Of a stretch of DNA of 64,000 bases, positions 31,101 through 41,213 are shown piece after piece. The translations under genes were made by a program, and so were the position numbers. The stretch covers positions 11,049,193 through 11,113,192 of the forward strand of contig JACGWO010000010.1 in assembly GCA_034509735.1 (NCBI GenBank), read 5' to 3'. Source of the stretch: Sesamum alatum (taxonomy: Eukaryota; Streptophyta; Magnoliopsida; Lamiales; Pedaliaceae). The notes under the pieces were generated by a model. It was not told the DNA's origin. It saw nothing but the letters and a program-made list of their open reading frames with translations, and ran no database searches. Position 1 is the first letter of the stretch; each line of letters begins with the position of its first letter.

Positions 31101-33956
31101 GGTGCGGACATATGTCTCTACATCATCCCGCATCTGTGGCCAATAATAGGCCCTCTGCACCAACGCATAGGTGCGTTCTTCTCCTGGATGTCCCGCCCAA
31201 AGATTGTCATGGCATTCCGAAATAAGTGATTTCCGCAGGTCCCCGCCTTTTGGTACATATACACGGTTTCCTTTGGTCATCAGAAGTCCGTTTTCTAACC
31301 AGAACCATCGAGCTTTGCCCTGCTCGACCAAGTAAACCAGGCCCTGCGCCGCTGGATCTTTCGATAATAGCTCGCGCGCCCGGTCCTTCACCGAGGTGGC
31401 AACAACACTCGAGGAAAGTGCCGCTACCGACCCCAAAGTAGCCAAATCTGCCCTGCGGCTCAGCGCATCTGCCGCAAGGTTGCTAGAGCCGGCCCGGTAC
31501 TCTATCACAAAGTGAAATTCTGACAGCATTTCCTGCCAGCGTGCCTAACTACTAGTCTACTTCGGCTGCGACATGAAATGACTCACTACAGTGTTGTCCG
31601 TCTTAACCACGAAGGGAGAGCCCAATAAACAATGCCGCCATAGTCTAAGGCAATGAACTACGGCCAACAACTCTTTCTCGTGCACTGAATAGCGCCTCTC
31701 AACATCTTTAAGCTTCCTGCTCTCATAGGCAACTGGGTGGCCGTCTTGCATTAGGACGCCTCCTAAGGCAATGTCTGAAGCATCGGTCTCCACCTCGAAA
31801 GGTTTCGACATATCTGGTAAGGCCAAAACAGGATCTGTCACCATCGCCTCCTTAAGGCTATCGAAGGTCACTTGGGATTGGGATGTCCAATTCCAAGTCT
31901 CCGTCTTTTTCGTCAAGTCTGTCATGGACCGTGCTATCTCAGGGTAGCCCTTCACAAAGCGCCAATAATAATTTGCCAGGCCGAGAAATGACCGCAACTT
32001 ATGTACATTGCTCGGTGGCTGCCACTCCTTGATAGCGTGCACCTTCTTGGGATCCATTCGCATCTGCCCGGTCCCCACAATGTGTCCGAAGAAGCTAATA
32101 GTCTCCTGAGCAAACGAGCATTTCGACACCTTTGCATATAACTCGTGCTTGCGGAGTCTCGCAAGGACCTGCCGCAAATGTCCAACGTGCTTGGCCAAGG
32201 TCTTGCTGTAGATAACAATGTCGTCCAAGTACACCACCACGAACTCATCAAGAAAACCATGGAGTACTTGGTTCATCAAAGCAGAAGGTAGCTGGAGCAT
32301 TCGTCAGGCCGAACGGCATGACAAGGAACTCAAAAGCTCCATACCTTGTGACCACTGTCGTCTTTGCCTCATCACCCTCCTTGATTCGGACCTGCCAATA
32401 GCCCGACCTCAAGTCAATCTCCATAAAGTATTTCGCCTGGCTGGTCAAAGCAGTCCGCCACGAGCGGTATAGGATACTTGTTCTTCACAGTAATTTTGTT
32501 TAGGGCCCAGTAGTCACAACACATCCGTAGGGAACGGTTGGCCTTCTTCTGAAATAGGACCAGCGCTCCGTACGACGACTTCGCGGGCTTAATAATGCCA
32601 CTCTCCAACATATCCTTCAGCTGCGTCCTAAGCTCCACAAGCTCAGGTTGCGTCGTTTTGTAAGGTGCCCTGGCAGGAGGCTTCGTACCAGGCACCAACT
32701 CAATCTCGTGATCCACTGCCCTCTTCGGCGGTAGCTTCCAAGGCAGTTCATCGGGCATCACGTCTTCAAAATCCCTCAAGAGCTTCTTCACCACACCGGG
32801 TATGGGGCCCGACTCCTTCTCAACTTCCTCAAAGCGAAGAGTGCACAAGTAGGATGGTTCATTCCGCTTGCGCCCCTTCTCAAACTGCATGGCCGACAAA
32901 TTTCTCCCACCAGTCTGCCCAGCCAGCACTGGGATGATGCAAGGTTTGGTGCCCAACATCATCAAAGAATCCGCATAGGGTAACACTGCCATCCGTGTAT
33001 CTCGTAAAAGCTCAAGCCCGAGAATAAGCTTGAAGTCGTCCATCACGACCACAGAAAGATTGGTCTTGCCTTCGAACGGACTAACCTTAATCAGCACAGA
33101 TTTCGCCACGCCAGCAATGGGCTGCGCGGCCGAATTGATTGCCTTCACTCGACCAACTCCTTTCTCCAACACAAGCCCGAGTCTCTCTACTTCAGCGCCC
33201 GCTAGGTAGTTGTGACAGGCACCAGTGTCGATAGCACGAACCGGCTTGCCATGAATCTTCACATCCACATACATCAACCCTTTCTTTCGAGAAGACCTGG
33301 ATTGTGTCTCGTCTTCAGTCTGGCTCCTCTCAAGAGCCGGGGCAGTCTTTCCTGCCCGGGGAGGCACCGCCTTCTTGGCGGCCACATGGGACAACGTGTT
33401 GCACCATTTTGATATTGCACCCAGGTTGTCCTCATCCTCCTCATAATCATTCCCACCACTTGTCGTCTCGGGTGGCTCTGCTGACTTTGCGGGTGGCACC
33501 TTCTCAGTATAGGTCGCCAGCGCATTCAATAATTGTTTCTTCGGGCAATCCTGATATTGATGCGGGCCATCGCACAGAAAGCACCCACTACTTCTCTGTG
33601 ATGCCCCTTGCCTGTTGTCCAAGGGCTTCCCCTACTGGAGTTCCCTTGCGAACTGGAGGGAGTGTGGGGCTTCCGCTCTCCCCCACTCCTATTAGAGTTA
33701 CTCTTAAAAGGTCTCGACCCTCCCGGCCTATTCTGTGCGGGACTAGGCATCGTCTGCCTATCCCTCCGAGACTCTGGGTTGAAATCTGCTAGGCGTTCGG
33801 CCGCAGCCATCGCTGATCCCAAATCAGCCACCCGTTGACGCTGTTAATCAAGTCGCGCCCACGGTTTCAGGCCCTCCACAAAAGTAAAGAGCTTGTCCTT
33901 CTTCGACATATCCCTGATGTTCAACATCAGTGCCGAAAAGGCCTTCACATAATCTC
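28151..33956 (-). pseudogene. Gypsy gag-pol, copy 2, split by a solo LTR
   Basis: From the right: gag end (FSALMLNIRDMSKKDKLF), a TAA, then gag with zinc knuckle CFLCDGPHQYQDC. Protease is marked by AIDTGACHNYL; the usual motif is DTGA, intact here. Reverse transcriptase follows with GALVLFQKK, then YLDDIVIYS at about 32220. RNase H has VETDASDIALGG, and integrase has CLICQQDK. Frameshifts near 32440 and 32280 and a stop near 31555 break the frame. A solo LTR (28654-30775) splits integrase; the tail resumes with LDVAQLCFNAQ at 28521 and ends in the joint at 28150 without a chromodomain. Element C cuts off the gag start at 33957. Confidence 0.88.
28654..30775 (+). repeat. Solo Copia LTR (S1) with perfect 5-bp duplication
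   Basis: A 2.1 kb LTR starts TATTAGAATAGGTGACC (first G changed to A) and ends TTTCA. It lacks any primer site or internal region. TGAAC at 28649-28653 and 30776-30780 are identical, and Gypsy integrase resumes across it. It is a third LTR subfamily, closest to fragment G. It holds a CA microsatellite at about 30214-30238 just after a TATAAATA box (about 30200). Intra-element LTR recombination must have removed the rest. Confidence 0.95.
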
Positions 33957-36900
33957 TGTTAGAATAGGTGACCATGTAGCCAATCTTGGCAGGCGAAATG
34001 TAACCTATGTCTAGACAATTTGAAAGATTTGATATATTATTAATGAATAAAGAAGTGAAATTCATTTGGCATTACTTTGTTTGTGTTCACTTTATTTGCA
34101 TTACGTATCTGTTCACTACGCAAACAAAGCCCATGGACTAAAAACGTATTTCGGGGACTGGGACTACGCTTGGAGGTAGGTCCATGAAATCAGTCTCGCC
34201 GAATCAGTCCCGAAATCTCCAAGTCAAGGAATCTCGAAAATGGGTACCGAGATTCCCCTTCAGACTTGCACTAAGCATCTGCTTGTGTCGTATTTCATCA
34301 ACGGGTGACGAAGGTCGTGAAAAGATTGTGGATCGTCTCGGGAAATAGCGCGAATGCGGAAGCGCGGTATAAAATAAAATACAAAATTTTAAACATGCTT
34401 TAATTAAAATAAAAGAACACGTTCAAGGGGTGTACTCTTGAAGTTCCTGGGCGTTCGGTGTATCTCATGAATTAAAAGCATAAACAAATCATGGAGGCCA
34501 TAGGATTAAAAATAAAGAGGAACAAAAAGATTAAATCGGAACCTACCGATTGTCGTTTTCGTCTTCTAACCGGTACTCGCGTTGTTCCCCGTTTTGCACC
34601 AAATCTCGTGTTCGAGACTCTCCAAACAGTAACACACAATCCACCCACGTATCTTGCACGTCGTGCTAGCGAACGAACAAGTATTTTGGAGAGGATGAAT
34701 TAATCACACGTTATTAATTAACGGTATTAATTCTCCTAAGTTCGATTGTTCCAAGAACAAAAGAACAAGAAAAGTATTTTCTTGTGAGAGAGAGAGAGAG
34801 TGGGCGGATGAGAGGGAGAGAGGGGAGCCGAAATTGTGTGTGTGTGTGTGTGTGTTGGAATTTCATCACCCTTCAAATAGTGAGAGGCTAGGACTATTTA
34901 TAGAGGAGGAGTTTAATCCTCTTTAAACTCCAACTCTAAAGAAGACTATTTTGACTAGTCAAAGTCCTAGTCAAAGCAGTATTTGACCTAGTTAAATTAA
35001 TCCTAGCCATCCATCTCTCCCTTTCCATCTCAACCATTAATTTAATTTAATGGAATATTTAAATCCTATTAAATATTCCAAAGGCCAAATAAATAAATAT
35101 AATAAATATAAATATTTATTCTAAGGCCATTAAATTAATTCTCTAATAAATTTAATTTATTAGATTAACCCCTTTTATCAAATAAAAGGAATTAATTCTC
35201 CAAGAAAATAGATGACCCGATTAAATCCAATTTAATCATTCCTTTTCTCCAATATTTAATTCTAAATTAAATAGTTAGTGTGTGTGGATTGTGTGTGACT
35301 CTTTAGGTTCACCATTCAGCTAGACGTGGTCTGATTTCTAGAATCCATCCGTTACCATGGGTGGCCATCTAGCAACGGTCCATGACACTAGAGACTAGGT
35401 GAATTTTCGGGGATGAACATTTAGGCTCTAACAGTAAACTTGTCCTTCTGTTTACGGTCTCACCACTTCGGGTCTAGGGCACGGAAAAAATGCAGGTACA
35501 CATTTTGGACCTAAGCGTCGGTCTGTCCTTACTGAACGCCGCAAGGGAAACCTTCCCTTCTGTTTAGTTACTGTGGCCACAGATTTTAGGGACAAGACAC
35601 AGAGCATACGTGAGACTCAACTGTCAATGCCTTTGATAGGAGACAGATCCTTTCTTGGAAACTACTGTCACTCTGTATACCAGAGCTGCACTAGACATGG
35701 CTTATGACTACTCAAGTGCTTCTTGGCAATCTCTCACCATATCTAAGATACAGACCTGATATACAGGTAAACTCAGCAGTTCCTCAAATCAAAGGACTTG
35801 ACCTGTACCGTTGGAACCGGGAACACACGTCATACCTAGCCGACCCTACTCAAGGTCCTCCGTAAGACGGTTCCCGCGAGTCACCTCAGTCAGCTGCTTC
35901 CTAGCAGGCTAACCCACTAACACTGCTTAGACGACCATCGTCCCCCGTCGATGAAATACGACAGCAGATGCTTAGTGCAAGTCTCAAGGGGAATCTCAGT
36001 ACCCATTTTTGAGATTCCTTGACTTGGAGATTTCCAGACTGATTCGGCGGGACTGATTTCATGGACCTACCTCCAAGCGTAGTCCCAGTCCCCGAAATAG
36101 GTTTTCAGTCCGTGGGCTTTGTTTGCGTAGTGAACAGATAATCATAAAGCAGATAAAGTGAACGCCAACAAAGTGATGCCAAATGAATTTCACTTCTTTA
36201 TTCATTAATAGTTTATCAAAACACTGAAATTGTCTAGACATAGGTTACATTTTGCCTGCCAAGATTGGCTACATGGTCACCTATTCTAACAGGTCGTCTA
36301 AGCAGTGTTAGTGGGTTAGCCTGCTAGGGAGCAGCTGACTGAGGTGACTCGCGGGAACCGTCTTACGGAGGACCTTGAGTAGGGTCGACTAGGTATGACG
36401 TGTGCTCCCGGTTCCAACAGTACAGGTCAAGTCCTTTGACTTGAGGAACTATTGAGTTTACCTGTATATCGGGGTTGTATCTTAGATATGGTGAGAGATT
36501 GCCGAGATGCACTTGAGTAGTCATAAGCCATGTCTAGTGCACCTCCGGTGTACAGAGTGATAGTAGTTTCCAAGAAAGGATCTGTCTCCTGTCAAAAGGC
36601 ATTGACAGTTGAGTCTCACATATGCTCTGTGTCTTGTCCCTAAAATCTGTGGCCACAATAACTAAACAGAAGGGAAGGTTTCCCTTGCGGCGTTTGGTAA
36701 GGACAGATCGACACTTAGGTCCAAAATAGGTACCTGCATTTTCCATGCCCTAGACCTTAAGTGGTGAGACCGAAGACAGAAGGACGAGTGTACTGTTAGA
36801 GCCTAAATATTCATCCCCGAATTTTCACCTAGTCTCTAGTGCCATGGACCGTTGCTCGATGGCCACCCATGGTAACGGGCGAATTCTAGGAATCCGACCA

Positions 36901-37936
36901 AGTCTAGCTGAAAGGTGAACCTAAAGAGTCACACACAATCCACACACATTAAGTATTTAATTTAGAATTAAATATTGGAGAAATGGAATGATTTAAATTG
37001 GATTTCATCGGGTCCTTTATTTTCTTGGAGAGAATTAAGTCCTTTTATTAGATAAAAGGGATTAATCTAACAAATTAGATTTATTGGAAAATTAATTTAA
37101 TGGGCCTAGAATAAATATTTATATTTATTATATTTATTTATTTCCCTTTGGAATATTTAAATATGTTTTAAATATTCCATTAAATTAAATTAATGGTTGA
37201 GATTAAAAGGACAGATGGCTAGGATTAAATTTGACTAGGTCAAATACTACTTTGACTAGGACTTTGACTAGGTCAAAATCCTAGTCAAATTAGTCTTCTA
37301 GAGTTGGAGTTTGAAGAGGATTAAACTCCCTCTCTATAAATAGTCCTGGCCCTTCATCATTAGAGAGATGATGAAACTCCAACACACGCACACACACACA
37401 CACACACACACCACAACTCGGCTCTCTCCTCTCTCCCTCTCGTCCGCCCTCTCTCTCTCTCTCTCTCAAGAATTTTGTTTCTTGTTCTTTTGTTCTTGGA
37501 ACAATTGAACATAGGAGGATTAATCCCGTTAACCTAATAACGTATGATTGATCCATCCTCTCCAAAATACTTGTTCGTTCGCTAGCACGACATGCAAGAT
37601 ACGTGGGTGGATTGCGTGTTACAATTTGGAGAATCTCACATACGGAATTTGGTGCAAATCGGGGAACAACACGAGTACCGGTCAGAAGACGAAAACGACA
37701 ATCGGTAGGTCCCGGTTTATTTTTCGCCCCTCTCTTTATTTTAAACCTTATGGCCTCCATGATTCTTGTATGCTTTTAATTCATAAGATACACCAAAATA
37801 CCCGGGAACTTCAAGGGAACACCCCTTGAACGTGTTCTTTTATTTTTTCGTAAAAGCATGTTTAAATTTTCGTTGTTTAAATTTATACCGCGCTTCCGCA
37901 TTCGCGCTATTTCCCGAGATGATCCACAATCTTCCA
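33957..37936 (+). repeat. 5' LTR of element C, interrupted by solo LTR S2
   Basis: It starts TGTTAGAATAGGTGACC and ends TTCCA, about 2.0 kb without the insertion. The U3 part contains W-box-like TTGACT/GGTCAA words (37228-37289), a TATA region (CTATAAATAG near 37335), and then CA (37382-37412) and CT (37448-37467) microsatellites. Confidence 0.93.
34318..36291 (-). repeat. Solo Copia LTR (S2) inside the LTR of C
   Basis: A 1974-bp LTR in reverse orientation runs from TGAAAAGATTGTGG to GGTCACCTATTCTAACA. GGTCG flanks both ends (34313-34317 and 36292-36296) and the host LTR continues across. Its terminal CTCGGGAAATAGCGCG matches the host LTR better than the D type, so it entered its own subfamily. 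Confidence 0.95.
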
Positions 37937-37937
37937 G

Positions 37938-37949
37938 TGGTATCAGAAC
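37938..37949 (+). other. Primer-binding site of element C
   Basis: TGGTATCAGAAC, one change from the tRNA-iMet complement, lies one base after the LTR end at 37936. Confidence 0.9.
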
Positions 37950-38154
37950 CCGGTTCGGTGTATAGGCCTAGGGTTTTACGTGCGTTTTAAGCATGAAACG
38001 TGTTCTTGGCATGTTTTAATTAATTCTTGATTATATTATTATTAAAGCATGTCGTTTGCTTGCTTTTAAATTCATATGAATTTTGGTACTGTTGGATTTC
38101 CGTTTTTCTTGGGAAACGGGGGGTGAAAATCGAGCCAAAACAGAGAAACGTCGT

Positions 38155-38371
38155 AGCACGCCGGTCAGCCGGAGGCTGGCCGCGCGCAGCCGTGCGCACG
38201 GTGTGAGGCAGACGTGCGCAGGCAGGGGAGCCTGCGCACGGCCGCCTGCGCCAGGCGCGCATGGTTGCGCGCAGACAGCCTGCCGATGGCGCGGCCGGGC
38301 GTCAGGCAGGTAGTTGGCCAGGCACGCACACAAACGGGCAGGGAAGCCCGCGCGCTGGAAGCCTGCGCGAG
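38155..38371. repeat. GC-rich hairpin block in the leader of C, first part
   Basis: It contains a perfect stem, GTGCGCAGGC at 38214-38223 against GCCTGCGCAC at 38230-38239, loop AGGGGA, extended by one C-G pair. Element D was inserted in this block at 38371/38372. The block resumes at 48020. Confidence 0.85.
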
Positions 38372-39663
38372 TGTTAGAATAGGTGACCATGTAAGCCAAT
38401 TTTGGCGGGTATATATAACCTATGTCTAGACAATTATAGGTGTTTTGATAAATCATTAATGAATAAAGAAGTGAATTTTCATTTGGCATTACTTTGTTTG
38501 TGTTCACTTGCACCTATTTTTCCATATCTGTTCACTACGCAAACAGAGCCCACGGACTGAGATTCGATTTCGGGGACTGGGACTACGCTTGGAGGTAGGT
38601 CCATGAAATCAGTCTTCCCGAATCAGTTCGGAAATCTCCAAGTCAAGGAATCCCGAAAATGGGTACCGGGATTCCATTTAAGACTTGCACTAAGCATCTG
38701 CTGTCGTGTTTCATCGACGGGTGACGAGGATCGTCTAAGCAGTGTTAGTGGGTTAGCCTGCTAGGACGCAGCTGACTGAGGTGACTCGCGGGAACCGTCT
38801 TACGGAGGACCTTGAGTATGGTCAGCAAGGTATGACGTGTATTCCCGGTTCCAACGGTACAGGTCAAGTCCTTTGACTTGAGGAATTGCTGAGTTTACCT
38901 GTACATCAGAGCTGTATCTTAGATATGGTGAGAGATTGCCAGAATTCTCTTTGGTAGTCATAAGCCATGTCTAGTGCAGTTCTGGTGTGCAAAGTGACAG
39001 TAGTTTCCAAGAAAGGATCTGTCTCCTGTCAATAGGTTTTGGCAGTTGAGTCTCATGTATACTCTAGGTCTTGTCCCTAAAACTGTGGCCACAGTGACTG
39101 AACAGAAGGGAAGGTTTCCCTTGCGGCGTTTAGTGAGGACAGACCGACACTTAGGTCCAAAATGGGTACCTGCATTTTCCGTGCCCTAGACTCTAAGTGA
39201 TGAGACCGAAGACAGAAGGACAAGCGTACTGTTAGAGCCTAAATGTTCATCCCTGAATATTTCACCTAGTCTCTAGTGCCATGGACCGTTGCTAGATGGC
39301 CACCCATGGTAACGGACGGATTCTAGGAATCCGACCAAGTCTAGCTGAATGGTGAACCTAAAGAGTCACACACCATCCACACACAATTAAATATTTAATT
39401 TGGAATTAAATATTGGAGTGAAGGAATGATTAAATTAGATTTAATCGGGACCTTTATTTTTCTTGGAGAAATAATTCTTTCTATTTGATAGAAGGAATTA
39501 AATTGATAAATTGGATTTATCAAAGGGATTTATTTAATGGGTTAAATAATATTTATATTTATTTTAGCCTCTTGGAAATATTTAAATAGGTTTTAAATAT
39601 TTCCATTAAATTAAATTAAATCAACGGTTGAGATTAATGGAGAGATGGATGGCTAGGATTGTT

Positions 39664-39722
39664 TTGACTAGGTCAAAACACTACTTTGACTAGGACTTTG
39701 ACTAGGTCAAAATCCTAGTCAA
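39664..39722 (+). promoter_or_regulatory. Array of six W-box motifs in the U3 of D
   Basis: TTGACT at 39664, 39686 and 39698, and the inverse forms GGTCAA at 39671 and 39705 and AGTCAA at 39717, give six TTGACY cores in 59 bp. W-boxes bind WRKY factors in defence and wounding responses. The array is repeated in the 3' LTR at 47320-47378 and, with changes, in the LTRs of C, F and the solo copies. Confidence 0.6.
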
Positions 39723-39770
39723 ATTAGAGTTCTTAAAAGAGGAGTTTAAAGAGGATTAAAACTCCTCTTC

Positions 39771-39778
39771 TATATAAA
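39771..39778 (+). promoter_or_regulatory. Probable LTR promoter TATA box of D
   Basis: TATATAAA lies 49 bp downstream of the W-box array and about 40 bp upstream of the CA/CT tract, where transcription would start. The same box is at 47427-47434 in the 3' LTR. Confidence 0.65.
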
Positions 39779-40365
39779 CCCCTAGCATCCTACAATTTAA
39801 ATGATGATGAAACTCCAACACACACACACAACACACACACACGGTTTCTCTCTCTCTCTCCCATCTCTCTCGTCCGCCCCTCTCTCTCTCAAGAAAATAG
39901 TTTTCTTGATTCTTTTGTTCTTGGAACATTAGAATCTTGATGAATCAATACCATTAATTGATAATGTGTTATTGATTCATCCACTCCAAAATTATACACT
40001 TGTTCGTTGCTAGCACGACGTGCAAGATACGTGGGTGGATCGTGTGTCACGAATTAGAGGGTCTCAAAGACGGGATCTTGGTGCAAAACGGGGAACAACG
40101 CGTGTAGCCGTTGAAGACGAAAACGACAACGGGTAGGTCTCGTTTTTAAATTTTCGTCCCTCTTTAATTTTCAACCCTATGGCCTCCATGATTTATTTTA
40201 TGTTATACCTTCATGAGATACACCGAATGCCCGGGAAAATTTCAAAGGCACACCCTTTGAAACGTGTTTTTAATTTAAAAGCATGTTTAAATTCCGTTTT
40301 AATTTTTAATTATACCGCGCTTCCGCATTCGCGCTTTTCCCGGGACGATCCACATAATCTTTCAG

Positions 40366-40377
40366 TGGTATCAGAGC
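40366..40377 (+). other. Primer-binding site of element D
   Basis: TGGTATCAGAGC, the exact tRNA-iMet complement, one base after the LTR. Confidence 0.95.
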
Positions 40378-40587
40378 CCGGTTCGGTGTATAGGCCTAGG
40401 GTTTATGTGCGTTTTAAGCATGAAAACGTGAAATAGCATGTTGTAATTAAATCTTGAATTTCTTGATTCTTGAAGCATGTTATTTTATTGCTTTTAATTC
40501 GTGTGAATTGCTGAATATTGGTATTTTCTGTTTTTCTTGGGAATCGGGATGGGAATTAATCTGAAAAAAAACGAGAAAAACGTCACA

Positions 40588-41213
40588 GCCGGCCAGCCGG
40601 GAAGGCTGGCCGCGCGCAGCCAAGCGCTGCCGGCAGGGCAGACGCGCGCAGGCATGGGAAGCCTGCGCGCGCGCGCTGCCGGCCGCGCAGGGGCAGCGCG
40701 CAGCCGGGTTGGCTGCGCGCGGGCGTGCGCGCATGGAAACGCCTCCAGGCGCGCGCGCGGGCAGACAGAGGTGTCTGCGCGCGCGCGCCCGGCAGGCGCG
40801 CCCATGCGCGCGCCGCGCGCAAGGCTGGCGGGCGGAGGAGCCCGCGCGCGGACGGGCACCAGGCGCGCCGCCAGGCGCGCGCGCACGCAGACGGAGGCGT
40901 CTGCGCGCGCGCGCCCGGCAGGCACGCCCAGTGCGCGTCTGCGCGCGCGCTCTGCGCGCGACGCAGGGACGCGGCCGGTGGCCAGCAGGCCAGCGCGCGC
41001 GCACAGGCAAAGGAGCCTGCGCGCGCGTCGGCCTGCCGATGCGCCAGGCCGCGCAGACTGATGCCGGCCAGGCGCGCGCGCACACAGGCAGGGGCCTGCG
41101 CGCGCGCGCCCGGCAAGGCGGTGCCTGCGCGCGCGCAGAGGCGGCAGGCAGGGCCTGCTGCCCTGCGCGCCCGGCGGCCGACTGCTGCAGGCGGCGGCGG
41201 CCGGCGGCTCCTT
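40588..41213. repeat. GC-rich array of five hairpins in the leader of D
   Basis: Perfect stems occur at 40644-40653/40661-40670 (GCGCGCAGGC), 40761-40767/40772-40778 (GCAGACA), 40887-40893/40898-40904 (GCAGACG), 41004-41008/41015-41019 (CAGGC) and 41085-41089/41094-41098 (CAGGC). Starts are 117, 126, 117 and 81 nt apart. Most are bracketed by alternating GCGCGC runs that lengthen the stem. All six frames are open here because stop codons are rare in such sequence. Confidence 0.85.

Larger units (their letters stand above)
25328..33956 (-). mobile_element. Chromodomain Ty3/Gypsy array with duplicated pol and a single LTR
   Basis: All Gypsy parts read leftwards. From the right: gag end, protease, reverse transcriptase, RNase H, integrase (split by a solo LTR), integrase tail, then a joint at about 28150 straight into a second RNase H, integrase and chromodomain, then one LTR, a primer site and a second gag start. 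Reverse transcriptase before integrase is the Gypsy order, and the chromodomain marks a chromovirus. The arrangement is not one insertion: one LTR is bordered by internal sequence on both sides, as unequal recombination between elements produces. The right side is cut by element C, the left side by the CACTA joint. Confidence 0.85.
38372..40364 (+). repeat. 5' LTR of element D
   Basis: A 1993-bp repeat, TG to TTTCA. U3 carries a W-box array (39664-39722) 50 bp upstream of a TATA box (39771-39778). CA and CT microsatellites follow at about 39818-39862. Confidence 0.96.

Noticed and set aside
37389..37412. CA repeats as CRISPR-like or satellite arrays
   Set aside because: They are simple dinucleotide microsatellites inside LTRs; no spacers and no longer unit.
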